A stretch of 64,000 nucleotides of DNA, from contig NC_133006.1 in NCBI RefSeq assembly GCF_048564905.1, positions 16,514,501-16,578,500 of the forward strand, written 5' to 3'. This stretch comes from Vicugna pacos (Eukaryota; Chordata; Mammalia; Artiodactyla; Camelidae). Below, piece by piece: positions 41,114 through 51,290 of this stretch (positions are counted from its first letter, which is position 1; each line of letters starts with the position of its first letter). The notes beneath the pieces are model-generated. The model ran no database searches. It worked only from the letters and a program-made list of their open reading frames with translations, and was not told the origin of the DNA. A program made the position numbers and the translations under genes.

Positions 41114-44100
41114 GTGCGTAACAACTATTAACTTATTGGTGAACTGAAATTCAGAATAATTGAGGTCAAAAGCATAAACACTTTTTAATTAAACCAATAA
41201 TTGAATTGTCTCCCCTCTCCCTGCTGATTTACTTCAGAAAGGCTAATACAATCCTAGCCAGAGAGCATCCATCACTTTCTTTACATATGCTTTAATTTAC
41301 TTTAGATAACTTCTTAAATTAAATTCCAAGGATTTGTCTTTAAATCAAGGAGGGGCTGGGGAGGGGTAGTGGTGGAGGGCACAGTAAAGGAAAAGAAATA
41401 GCTTAGTGTTTTTCTGTATCTAATAAAACATTTTCTTTACCTTTGCACATTTTAGATTACTTACGTGAAAGGAGACCTTTTTGCATGCCCCAAAACAGAC
41501 TCTTTAGCCCACTGTATCAGTGAGGACTGTCGAATGGGCGCTGGGATAGCTGTCCTCTTCAAGAAGAAATTTGGAGGGGTGCAGGAACTGTTAAATCAGC
41601 GTGAGTTTTGAAAACATTTTAATTCATGTGCTCTGGCTAGAGCATCTTTTGACCTCCTGTTGTATTTAATTGTTAAATAAGATACGCATGTATAGAGAAG
41701 ATTCCTCCCACCAAGTCCTTTTAACTATGCAGGTTGAGTTTTTCCTTTACAAAAATGGCCTCTAGTTTGCATCTTATCACACCAAACTTGAATTCTTGTA
41801 AAAGTTTTAAATTTCTTTTTCCTCTATCAGAAATCTTTCTTGATAATAAGACTCCACTTCTCTGAAACCTTTAATAACTCTGAAGTGCTTAGCAAAGTCC
41901 ATAGGTATGAGCTTGGCATTCAAGATCCTCTTTTTACCCATATTGTACTTATTCTTCAAAGTAGTTTAGAACCTCTTCTTCCTTACAGACCCCTCCCATG
42001 ACTTTTACCAATGATTTTAAATTATAGATGTGTAGTAGAAGCACATGAGGAGCTTCTGAAACAGTTGCTCAGACTACAGTTCAGGCTTACTGAATCAGTC
42101 TCCACTGGTGATTCTGATCTCAGTCTTTAAAAAAGCAATTTCTTTCTGCTTTGTATTGTATTTATTTGTGAACATGACACTCCGTTTTGCTTGAAAACTC
42201 TTTAACAATTAAGAACTTTTTTACATGTCTATATTCCCCCTAATGCTTAACACATTAGCTCTTTGTATGTAAAAGATTATTATTGAATGAACACACGTTT
42301 GGCAAGTAAAAAATGCTGTACTTTCTAAAACATTTCAAGGCAATAAACATTAAAAATTTTTAAGTGAACAAGAGGGTATATTTGAAAATGCAGCAAACCA
42401 AAAATGGGATGTGGGGAAAACATTGAGAAGACATTAAGAAAGCAGGAAGTTAAATATAGTATTTTGGGAAGACTGATCAGATAAAAGTGTTCCAAAATGA
42501 AAATTCTGGTTCTAAAGTAAACTCAGATCTATAGAGATTTTTTAAAAATCTAAGAATGGAGCTCAGTGTTTTGATTTTCTTTTTTTTTCCTTTTCACTAT
42601 TAAATAACTGTTATTCTTAGAAAAGAAATCTGGAGAAGTGGCTGTTCTGAAGAGAGATGGGCGATATATATATTACTTGGTAAGATGGGGCCAATGCTTA
42701 ATATGTTCTAAGGGTTGGTAAACAGATAGGCTGCATTACGTTTGTGTCGATCCACTCCAGACAACCGAAGATGTTAAAAAGCTGACCTCGTGCCAACTCA
42801 GATCAATGGTGGTGGCTATTTGGTGCACTGGGTTGGAAAGGAGCAACAGGCTGCACCCCGGCTCCATAGGAAAGAGTACTGTGATATTCACCAAAGACTT
42901 AGGTTGTAAGACTTGCAAAAGTTAGGGACGCCTTCCATACTTTAATTACTTCCTAGTCTTAGTGAGATAGAGACAATAAAGTCTCAAGAATGAGAGTTTT
43001 TCCTCTCATTCTTCCGTATCAAATGCATTGCCAAGTAATACTCGGTCCTTTCCTGCCTGCTGCCTCAATGTGGGATCCTTCCACTGTCCAAATGGTCTTC
43101 AGCCCCAGAAAGAGTGTGGTTTCTTGGTGATGGTGCCGGGTGACGTATAGCCCAACTCACTATAAGCTCACTGAGTGGGGATGTATCCTAGCCTCTTTCA
43201 ATGCTGTCTTTAAGGCTGCTGTGAATTCTTATCTTGTTTGAAATGCTACCAGTTTCTCACTGTTCTTTTGTAGAGAAACCAAAAGCAAGCACAGTTTCTA
43301 AATAAATAGACTTAACAGAAAATTTTTAGGAGCTATGGGTTCTTCCTTGTTACTGATATGCAGCTTATCTATTGGAAGTGACTTTTACCTACCTTGCTTA
43401 AAAACAAATGATGGGTGCACCTGCTAATCTCCTGGGTTTCTTGGGAAAAGGAAATATTATATGGCAGTGTCTGGGTTTCTCAGGCCCTATTCAGTGGATT
43501 TCCCCTCCCATCACTGGAAGGGGCAGTATGACATTTGCCTTCCCTGCTCTAGACTATTCTATAAAAATATGCTTATTTTAATTATCAGGATGTTGGGAGA
43601 ATGTGATGATTTTTCTTTGGCTATCATTTTGAACTAATAAAAGTTTGAATTCATTCCTTGTACTCAGATTACGAAGAAAAGGGCTTCACACAAGCCAACT
43701 TATGAAAACTTACAGAAGAGTTTAGAAGCCATGAAGTCCCACTGTCTGAAGAATGGAGTCACTGACCTCTCTATGCCCAGGCAAGGAAATCCAGGGCCCT
43801 AAATGAAGACTTATTGATGAGATTTACTTTCTTACCCAAAAGCAAATGACTTAAAAGCTTAACTTAACCCAAAATACTGACTTAAGGGTAGACAGATTTC
43901 AAAACATTAAGAAATTCTAAGTAAACCAGTTGTCAGATCTTAGGCCAGGCCATTCCTATTTTTTAGTTTGGGTTGAATCAATCAGGATGACTAAAACACA
44001 GTCCTGCCTCAGCTTACTTAGTAGTGGTGAACCATAATTCAGTCCCATTTGTTGAATTCTGGGCATCCTCTGCCTGAAGCTTAGCATCTATTCTTGAAAC

Positions 44101-45406
44101 AATGTAAGTTAAAGAACTAAGACTGAACAATTGTGATTTCCCTCTGGGCCATTTCAGGTGTTCCAAACCTGTTAATTCTGTGTGAAGGAAATTGTTATCA
44201 CTGTGTTTTATACTGCATGCTTGTTTGTGTTCAGCGTGGATAGTAGCCAGAGAATATCACCCTGATATAACATCTTAGATCCTTCCTAGATATTAGGAAT
44301 TTAAGGGACTGATGTTGGGGGTTCAGTCTCCCTTTTGTTTCCTTTTTCAGGAAGTAGGCTTTGAGGTCCCTTCTCTTCCTGTCAGACTAGTTTTGAGTCA
44401 GTGCTGACCATGTATGCAGGTTTATTCCAAGCCCCAAGTTACTTATGAATGTGGCTATAGGGTTCCTCATCTTACCTGGGTCTTTAATACATTCATGGCT
44501 TGTGTACCAGAAACTGTTTTTTTGTGGGTTTTTTAATCACAGTTTTTTCAGGGGCTTCCCACATTATACAAAATTAGCAATTTTAAGCCTATTTTCCCTA
44601 GGGATATTAAGGATCAATAAAGTAACATCTTGGAAGAAAGGTGCTAGGTAGTAGGAGTTTTGTGGGCTTACTGAGGTTTCTCACCAGGGTGTTGCAGAGA
44701 TCTAAATTACAATCAACTTGGCATTTCCCAACCTTCCATCTTGACTTCCTGTTTGCAAAGACGCTGTCCTTTGTCATTCTCCTTTTTATCTTCCTTAACG
44801 TTTCATTATCATAACTGTATTTTTTAAATACCAACTTTTGGGGGGAGGGATATAGCTCAGTGGTAGAGTGCATGCTTAGAATGCATGAGATCCTGGGTTC
44901 AATCTCCAGTCAATTTATTAAAAAAAATTTTTTTCCTATCATCCACCCACAGCTAGTTTTCATCAGTAGAAATAGAAGGATGGTGAGTTCTTCCATGTCA
45001 CTTCATGGCAGAGTTATGCATTTCTGAATGTAGCCTGAAATAATTGGGAAGTGGCACTTAGGCAAAAAAGAAGTGACAGCTATTGGATGTTAGAGCTGTC
45101 TAGAAAGCAGCCTTAGGTGTCTCACAATAGGAATTAACTTCCAAACTCCCACCATGGCTGTCTGTAGGTATGAGATGAGATAATTTGTCCTTAAGCTTTG
45201 GGTGGATGCAGCCTAAAGGAAGAGGGAAGAAGTGATACCTAGAAGGATCCTAGATACCTAGATACCTTCATCACAACCAGTGGGGATGTTTTGTCTTTTT
45301 CAGGATTGGTTGTGGTCTTGATCGTCTACAATGGGAACATGTATCTGCGATGATTGAGGAGGTGTTTGAGGCAACAGACATCAAGATTACTGTGTACACA
45401 CTCTGA
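41075..45406 (+). CDS. OARD1: ADP-ribose glycohydrolase OARD1 (TARG1)
   Basis: Five coding exons: 41075-41113, 41456-41600, 42621-42679, 43668-43780 and 45304-45406. Joined, they give 152 codons, the human length. The product is a compact macrodomain enzyme that removes terminal ADP-ribose from Asp/Glu of modified proteins and deacylates O-acetyl-ADP-ribose, acting mainly in the nucleus. Residues 14-61 carry the ligand-binding strand and glycine loop ([26 protein letters not shown]). The known catalytic pair K84 (ITKKRASH) and D125 (GCGLDRLQW) are both present. The C-terminus is [10 protein letters not shown]. Differences from remembered human sequence are few (L5P, P9S, N131H). The start is [11 protein letters not shown], in an exon whose acceptor CCCTTCTCATAG is at 41,035; the upstream 5' UTR exon was not fixed. 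Intron 4 uses a GC donor. The AATAAA at 45,934 ends a 0.5-kb 3' UTR. Confidence 0.96.
41114..42620 (+). other. OARD1 introns with MER5A and L2 remnants
   Basis: Around the 41,456-41,600 exon: an L2-like piece at 41,880-42,000, a MER5A-like element at 42,020-42,125 and an L2 tail at 42,140-42,300. Nothing else is recognisable. Confidence 0.5.
41456..41600 (+). CDS. OARD1: OARD1 exon (residues 14-62)
   Basis: It encodes [20 protein letters not shown] and then [20 protein letters not shown], the first half of the macrodomain. The donor is GTGAGT. Confidence 0.97.
42621..42679 (+). CDS. OARD1: OARD1 exon (residues 62-81)
   Basis: It encodes [19 protein letters not shown]. The donor is GTAAGA. 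Confidence 0.96.
42680..43667 (+). other. OARD1 intron 3, unassigned
   Basis: Less AT-rich than its surroundings at 42,730-43,300, with a 60-codon minus-strand frame. I could not assign it to a repeat family or exon. Confidence 0.4.
43668..43780 (+). CDS. OARD1: OARD1 exon with catalytic Lys84 (residues 82-119)
   Basis: It encodes [20 protein letters not shown] and then [17 protein letters not shown]. It ends CCCAG|GCAAGG, so the following intron is GC-AG. Confidence 0.96.
44840..44928 (+). repeat. tRNA-Ala-derived SINE, camelid vic-1-like
   Basis: A GGGGGAGGGATATAGCTCAG head with a Pol III A box (TAGCTCAGTGG) and B box (GGTTCAATC, 44,896-44,904), followed by an A-rich tail. It closely resembles the camelid vic-1 SINE; rodent ID elements share the tRNA-Ala origin but differ in the head and loop. 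Confidence 0.75.
45304..45406 (+). CDS. OARD1: OARD1 terminal exon with catalytic Asp125 (residues 119-152)
   Basis: It encodes [20 protein letters not shown] and then [13 protein letters not shown] with a TGA stop. Confidence 0.97.
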
Positions 45407-45711
45407 ACAGATAAGCATGTTGGATGTGTCCACATTCTGTGTCATCTGTGTGGGGCCATACGACTGAGCAAACTGTCCTTAAAATGGTTAGAGGAAAGTT
45501 TCATGGGAAGTAGTCTATGTCACAGGCCAGACTTGGGTTGATTCCCATGATTGGACTGGGACTCTGGAGGAGGGATTTCTTGGGAAATGTTGCTGGTAAT
45601 TTTTTTTTTCAGTAAGGTAAGTAGAAGATGGCCTGATATTAGGTGGGGAAACCAAATGTTGGGCCTATGACCCCTATTTTGCTCTGGATGCTACTTGATT
45701 TGTTTGGCTTG

Positions 45712-45724
45712 CCACTAGGTGGCA
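45712..45724 (+). promoter_or_regulatory. CTCF-type core motif in the OARD1 3' UTR
   Basis: CCACTAGGTGGCA fully matches the CCASYAGRKGGCR core on the plus strand. Confidence 0.5.
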
Positions 45725-45933
45725 TCATTGCTTCTACTTCTCTGCTGTTAAGAGAACTTTAAGGAAGGATGAACATTCCAGTTAATTTTGCATCTTATGT
45801 CATTTGTGCACTTACTTGGTATTATCCTTATGTCACCATATTCATCCTAGGAGAGAATTGTTGGTTTGGTTTTGTTTAAATTACAGAAAGTTTTATGTTG
45901 TTAGTGAGGAATTTGTGGTGTTAAGAATGGAAA

Positions 45934-45939
45934 AATAAA
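45934..45939 (+). terminator. OARD1: OARD1 polyadenylation signal
   Basis: Canonical AATAAA, 528 bases after the stop codon, with a downstream GT-rich element. Confidence 0.8.
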
Positions 45940-45957
45940 TACCTTTTGAGGGGGTGT

Positions 45958-48900
45958 CCAGTGAGGTTCTGTGCACATGTCTGTGTTGTTCTGAATTTGG
46001 GTAATGGAGGATTCACTTGTAACTTAATTTGGAGGAGTCAGATAGAGGGTCCAGTAGGAAGAAAAGCATGATGAGAAATAAGAAATCAGAATGGGCAAGA
46101 ACTGTGGGTCAGCATACTGGAATGGTAGGTTTTTAGAATCTCCTCATGGTGAACTCTTGCTCTCTTCTGTCCACTACATAGTTTCTGTGATTGAACCTCT
46201 CTGAATTCAGTCATGAAACCAATGAAATAATATATGTTAAATACCTGGCAAAGTTCCTAGTGTAGAGTAATGACTCAGTAAATCAGTGGTACTCAACAAA
46301 ATCCATTTGAATCTTCTTAAAAAAATAAAGGTCCACTTTGTCCAAAAAGAATTCTAAATTGGTAGTGGGGGTGGAGGGGGAGAGAGTGTCCAGGTTTCTT
46401 TGTGTTTTTAAGCTCCAGAGGATTCTGATGTGTAGCCAGCTGGAATCAGAAACAGTAACTATTAGTCCCCTTTTCTAAGCTAGGAGAGCAGTGCTTTGTC
46501 CACTCTTGATTTCATGGTGGAAGAATAAAGTTCATGGATTCAGCCAGTGGTTCAGTATCAGAGGTATGGGGGAAATGAGTGGAGTATTTTTTTCCCCTTA
46601 CTGAGGTGATAAGAGTTCAAACAGACAGACCTATTGATTTTTCTCCCTAGAGTGGATTCTGGGTCTGTCATAGGACTTGCTGCTTCCCCAAGTGGAAAAG
46701 AACTGGATTTAAAAAAAAAGGGGGGGCTTGTTGAAACACCAGGAAAGCACTGGTTAATTATAATCTTTGTACTTTAGACTTGTGTTCTTATCACATTTCA
46801 GCCTGATATGAGGCAGCAGTTTCAAAAAGTATTTCACTTCTTTTGTATCTCTATGTGTAACAGATGAGTTCTCCACACGGTTAGGGTAGGGGCAGTGCAA
46901 GGGGCAAGTTCACTGTCAAACTTTTAAGACAGGCTTTTCTTCCATCTTTGTTTCTGTCCACATACAGTAAAATTGAAGGGGAAAAAAAGGGAGAGAATAT
47001 CTACACAAAACTGGAAATGAGAGTGGGATGATAAGAAATTTAAAGTATCTTGCTTAACAATGCAAGTAACTCTTAACACTGGGTCAAAACATTGGCTTTC
47101 TAGGCCGCTTCCACATTTAAAGGGTTTAAGGTTAATTTTTTTCATGGAGTATGAGCCTCACTCATGTTTCTTTTTTGTGGTTTTGTGGAGGTCTGGGTGT
47201 AAGTGGAATTCAGCAGGGAAATGATAAAGTGCTTTGTCACTTGCAGCTAGTCTTGGGGTCAAATTCCAATGACTTATCACACTTAAAGCCTGGGGAAAGG
47301 AGGCATGGCCTGATAATCAGAATGAACACATTATTCCTGGAAACTAGTTAGAGTTTGGCAAACACCCAGAAATTCTCATGTGAAATTCTGTTTCTACATA
47401 GGACTCAAACAAACCTTTTAGGAAATGAGACTTTTGGCATCAGTCTGCCATCATCATCAAGAACCACATGCTGACTAATCTTACTGTATCTGAACATTGA
47501 AACCCTCCTACTTCTCACCCTGTCTTCTTTAATCAAGAGGCTAACTGCTTATGAATCGGCATTTGGGATGTTTATCTACCTTATAAACAGATTTTCTGTG
47601 CCTTTTGTTTCATTCTCTGCTGTATTCCTGGTCTTCAGAGGAGGGAAAAGACATTCATTTACAAGTAATCACAGAAGAAAATATTTTATGAGGGTCAAGA
47701 CCAATGTGTGAAGTCCACGTGGGAGAGTTCGTATTCCCTGTGTTGCCTAGCCAAGTCCTTGTTTAAGCCTCCCTCCCAGTTTATAGAATGTCATGGCTTG
47801 GTTCAGAGCCTCGGACATCCCTATTTCTGGGACTTGCTCACTGTCCATAGTAACTTCTAAACGTACAAGTTCTTTAAAAAACCTGGTCACAGAAAGACCA
47901 CACCACCTCTTTTATTAATGTTGCTGTTTTTCTTTCTTAAAAAAAACTCAACAAAATGCATTTCTGGACATATTTCAAAGATCTGTGCGGACCTGGGGTC
48001 TCAGGCCCTTTGCTGTAAGCAGCCCAACTGAGGGACTAACGAGGACCTTCAACCCACAGATGACTGGTGCCCATATATGGTTGTCACTTCTCTCCTTGCA
48101 GCTCACTTTCCTCTTTCCCAAGAACAGCCTTAGAGGGAGAGGCACAGCTTAAATGATTAACAGCAAAAGTGTATTTTGAGTCCTCGGAGGGCCTCGTGCA
48201 GTAGGATTGGTTGATTGTCGAATGTTGTCCAGCTCCAAGTGGTTAGGAAGTCAGGCATGTCCCAGATGGCCATACGTGTCACTGCTCTCTCTTGGTGGCA
48301 GCAGGCAGCCTTAGTGAAAAAAAAAAAAGCGTGTTACTGAGAGCCCTGCTGGCCCCAAACAATGAGGAGTTTTCGTTTTGAGCAAGGGTTTCTGTGTGCC
48401 TTCCCCAACAAGTGCCTAAATTTCTCCTCCACAGTCTCTTGTGATTCTGGTTTATTCAGGATTGAGTTTGTTTTATTCATCTTTTGGTGTGCTTCACACA
48501 AAGAAAGCTCCAGAAGAGATCTACTTTCACTTGGTTCTCTTGAGTTAAATATATGGTTAAATCCTCTGTCATTTTTTAAAAAGATAGAATAAATATGAGA
48601 CAAATTTTCTTTAACAAATGTCCATTTCTTAGGAATATTTTAATTAAGCAGGGTTCTTTGGGGCTTTTAGACTACAACTTGATTTCATACCTTTTTTTTT
48701 TTTTTTTAAGCTTCCTGCGTTTTTAACCTTTCCCTTCAGGAACACGAGGTACTCAAGTAGAATACAGGGAAGCATGTTAATGGGTCCAGATAATATGGTT
48801 ATGTATGCTAATGGAAGGAGGCTTACAATGTGGGACATGTACAATAATGTTTTATTTAAAAATAATTTGACTTAGGAATGGACTTTTCCCTCAGACTGAT

Positions 48901-50746
48901 TTATCTATTTTACTTCTGTTTAGATTAGCGTAATATACAATCTCAATTATCCAAAATTAAAAGCTCTTTTAATCCTCCTTTAAATGCTTAATTTTTATAG
49001 CAGATTTAGCTATTTAATTATTTGACTTAATGGAAAACACACACACATCTCTGAAGTCTTGCCAGTTTGGCAGCTGGAAGAAGTGGCCCGTGACTCTGAA
49101 AGTCTTCTTTCAGAGTTCTGAATGTTTAAGAAGAAAGTATATGCGTTAAAATTAAGCTATCATTCTGCAGAATCTATGTAGGGTGTCTCATTACAGTGAT
49201 AGTCCCTACACTAATAAAATCTTCAAGGAATTTAAAAGTTAATTTTGTGTTTTCAGAGGTCACCCCTAGAAATCTGTTTTTATTACTACTCACCACCACT
49301 CAGAGTGGTGTCTTATTTTATGTGAGCAAAGTACTAAGTGGCATTATCCAACCATATTCTCACTGATTTCAGTTCCTGGGTCCTGCTTTTTGTAGGAAAT
49401 GGCTGCAAATTGTGTCTTCATGGGTTGGCGAGTGCTCAGCTGGGTAATTACCAGGCACCCTGTGTGCATATCTATCAGCAAACACCTGCCAACATCAAGC
49501 TCTGGAACATTGATATTTCCAGAACATGTCCATGAAGTGACATCATTTCTTTAGAGTATTAAGAGTGAAAGACACCAAATTTTTTTTTTTTTACATCTTC
49601 ATGGAAGCATGCTGCTTTCATGTTTTATTAATACGCGTGTTGTTCCAGAATGAAAGTTGCATAAGAGGTGAAGACCCTTTCTCTGTACAGGAAAATTTTG
49701 ATCAGTAACTCAGGTCTTGTAAAGGGACTTAGTCATAGCAGTTCTGTGGGAGCAACCTAGATCAGACCAACTTCAAAAGGAGATAGTAAAGGATCCTTTA
49801 CCCTCTTTCCTGAGAGTAGTCGGCCCGTTTCTCTGACAGTCTAATTTACCCTCAGCAAGAGGCCAAATTGGCCTTAATTGTGTCCTAATTTGCTTAAACA
49901 GTTCATCTTTACTTCCAGTTCTCCTATTCCATCTTCTGTCTGTAGGAGGCTACTTCTGAGCTGCTGCCTAATTTGCAGACATCTTTTTATCCCTTTAAAC
50001 ATTTCTTTGTAGAAGAACTAGTTGCTGTGTTATCTCCATTCCTGCATTCAGCACTTTTCTCCGAGTTCTGCTGAGGTCTTCTTAACTTAAGAGAAGTGTT
50101 CTTGCATTGTACATTCACACAGCAATTATTGGTCTCCCTCAAAGTGGAACTATTTGCCTGGAAACATGAAAGCTTCTTTGGTCCCCCAAAAGTTGATTAC
50201 AGATCCATTTGGGGACTTTGGAAAGTATGAAAAATGAAAAAAGAAAATACCCCTTTTCATACCCCTGAAGGAATGAAAAATTGCATTAGAGAAAAATGGA
50301 ATGGTAAGGTTGCAGATGGGGGTAGGGTAGACATCTAGAAGGTGTATGTGGACATGGGGACATGCTTAGGGGGTTGAAATATCTTCTCTGCTGTTGAGTA
50401 ACAGGTCCTTGCACCGTCTAAATCTCATTACAGAAGTCATTCTACCTCATCAAAGCTTCTGGGTTGCTGTCACCCTTGAGCATTCCAAGTGATGGTTTGA
50501 TACAAAAGTCAGTTTGATAGAAAAGGGTAGGAGAGAAAAGGATTTAGGGAGAGGAATTTAGAGGAAAGATAAAAGACGGCAGGATATTCTAAAAATATTT
50601 TTGCACCTAAGCAAAAGCAGAGAAATGAAATTCTTTCAAAGGAAAATCAAACAAACCACTCACACTGCCTGACCTCAAGCTTTAACCCAGGTTAACAGTG
50701 AAAAGAGTGATGGTGTCGTGACTCACGTGAGGCTGAGCCCAGTCGC
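45958..50746. other. Convergent intergenic region OARD1 - APOBEC2
   Basis: It holds a MIR-like piece at about 46,150-46,280, a MER5A at 46,280-46,470 and otherwise mostly unique sequence. A less AT-rich block at 47,930-48,320 is unassigned. The APOBEC2 3' UTR must occupy the right end, but no AATAAA or ATTAAA is evident on the minus strand close to its stop codon. Confidence 0.5.
46280..46470. mobile_element. MER5A DNA transposon remnant
   Basis: 'cagtggtactcaacaaaatc' at one end and 'agaggattctgatgtgtagc' near the other match MER5A halves. Confidence 0.6.
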
Positions 50747-51290
50747 CTACTTCAGGATGTCCGCCAGTTTCTCCTCGTAGTACAGGAAGTTCTCCTGAAT
50801 GTCCTCCCAGGGCTCAAAGGCCTTGGATTCGCCCTCTTCTTGCTCCACAAAATTCTGCCAGACGTACTCGAAGTCCTGGGGCTTCATGATGCGCAGCTTG
50901 CAGCCTGCCTCCTTCAGCTTCCTCAGAGCCGCCTGGATCTCGGGCTCCTCCCACATGAAGAGCCGCCCCACCAGGATGAGCAGGCGCAGGTTCTTGGTCT
51001 TGTTGAGGGTTTTGATGATGCGGTCAGCGCAGGCCGCACAGGGGCTGGAGGACACGTACCAGGTAACGATGTACCGCAGTGCGGGGTCGAAGGTTGGCAT
51101 GATGGTGTTGAAGAAGGCTTCCTCCGCATGAGCCGCGGCGTGCTCGTCCTCTAGGTATCCCCGTGTTGCCTGCACTTGGCCTCCCTTGCTCTGCGCTTCC
51201 ACCACATAGCAGAGGAAGGTCTTGTTCCGCCCGGAGCTGTACTCCACATTCCGGAACTGAAACTTAAAGAAATTGACCGGCAGCCGCTCC
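50747..51290 (-). CDS. APOBEC2: APOBEC2 main coding exon (residues 44-224)
   Basis: The acceptor TGACCCACAG lies just above 51,290; TAG is at 50,747-50,749. It holds the whole deaminase domain including both zinc-ligand segments and EPWEDIQENFLYYEEKLAD. Confidence 0.97.

Larger units (their letters stand above)
45407..45957 (+). other. OARD1: OARD1 3' UTR
   Basis: It ends with AATAAA at 45,934-45,939, with G/T-rich sequence ('gagggggtgtcc') just after. A CTCF-type core, CCACTAGGTGGCA, sits inside at 45,712-45,724. Confidence 0.8.

Noticed and set aside
44840-44910. A tRNA gene
   Set aside because: It has A and B boxes but no foldable acceptor stem and carries an A-rich tail. It is a tRNA-derived SINE.
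50799-51154. Plus-strand open frames of 104-110 codons over the APOBEC2 exon
   Set aside because: They are antisense shadows of the conserved APOBEC2 frame.
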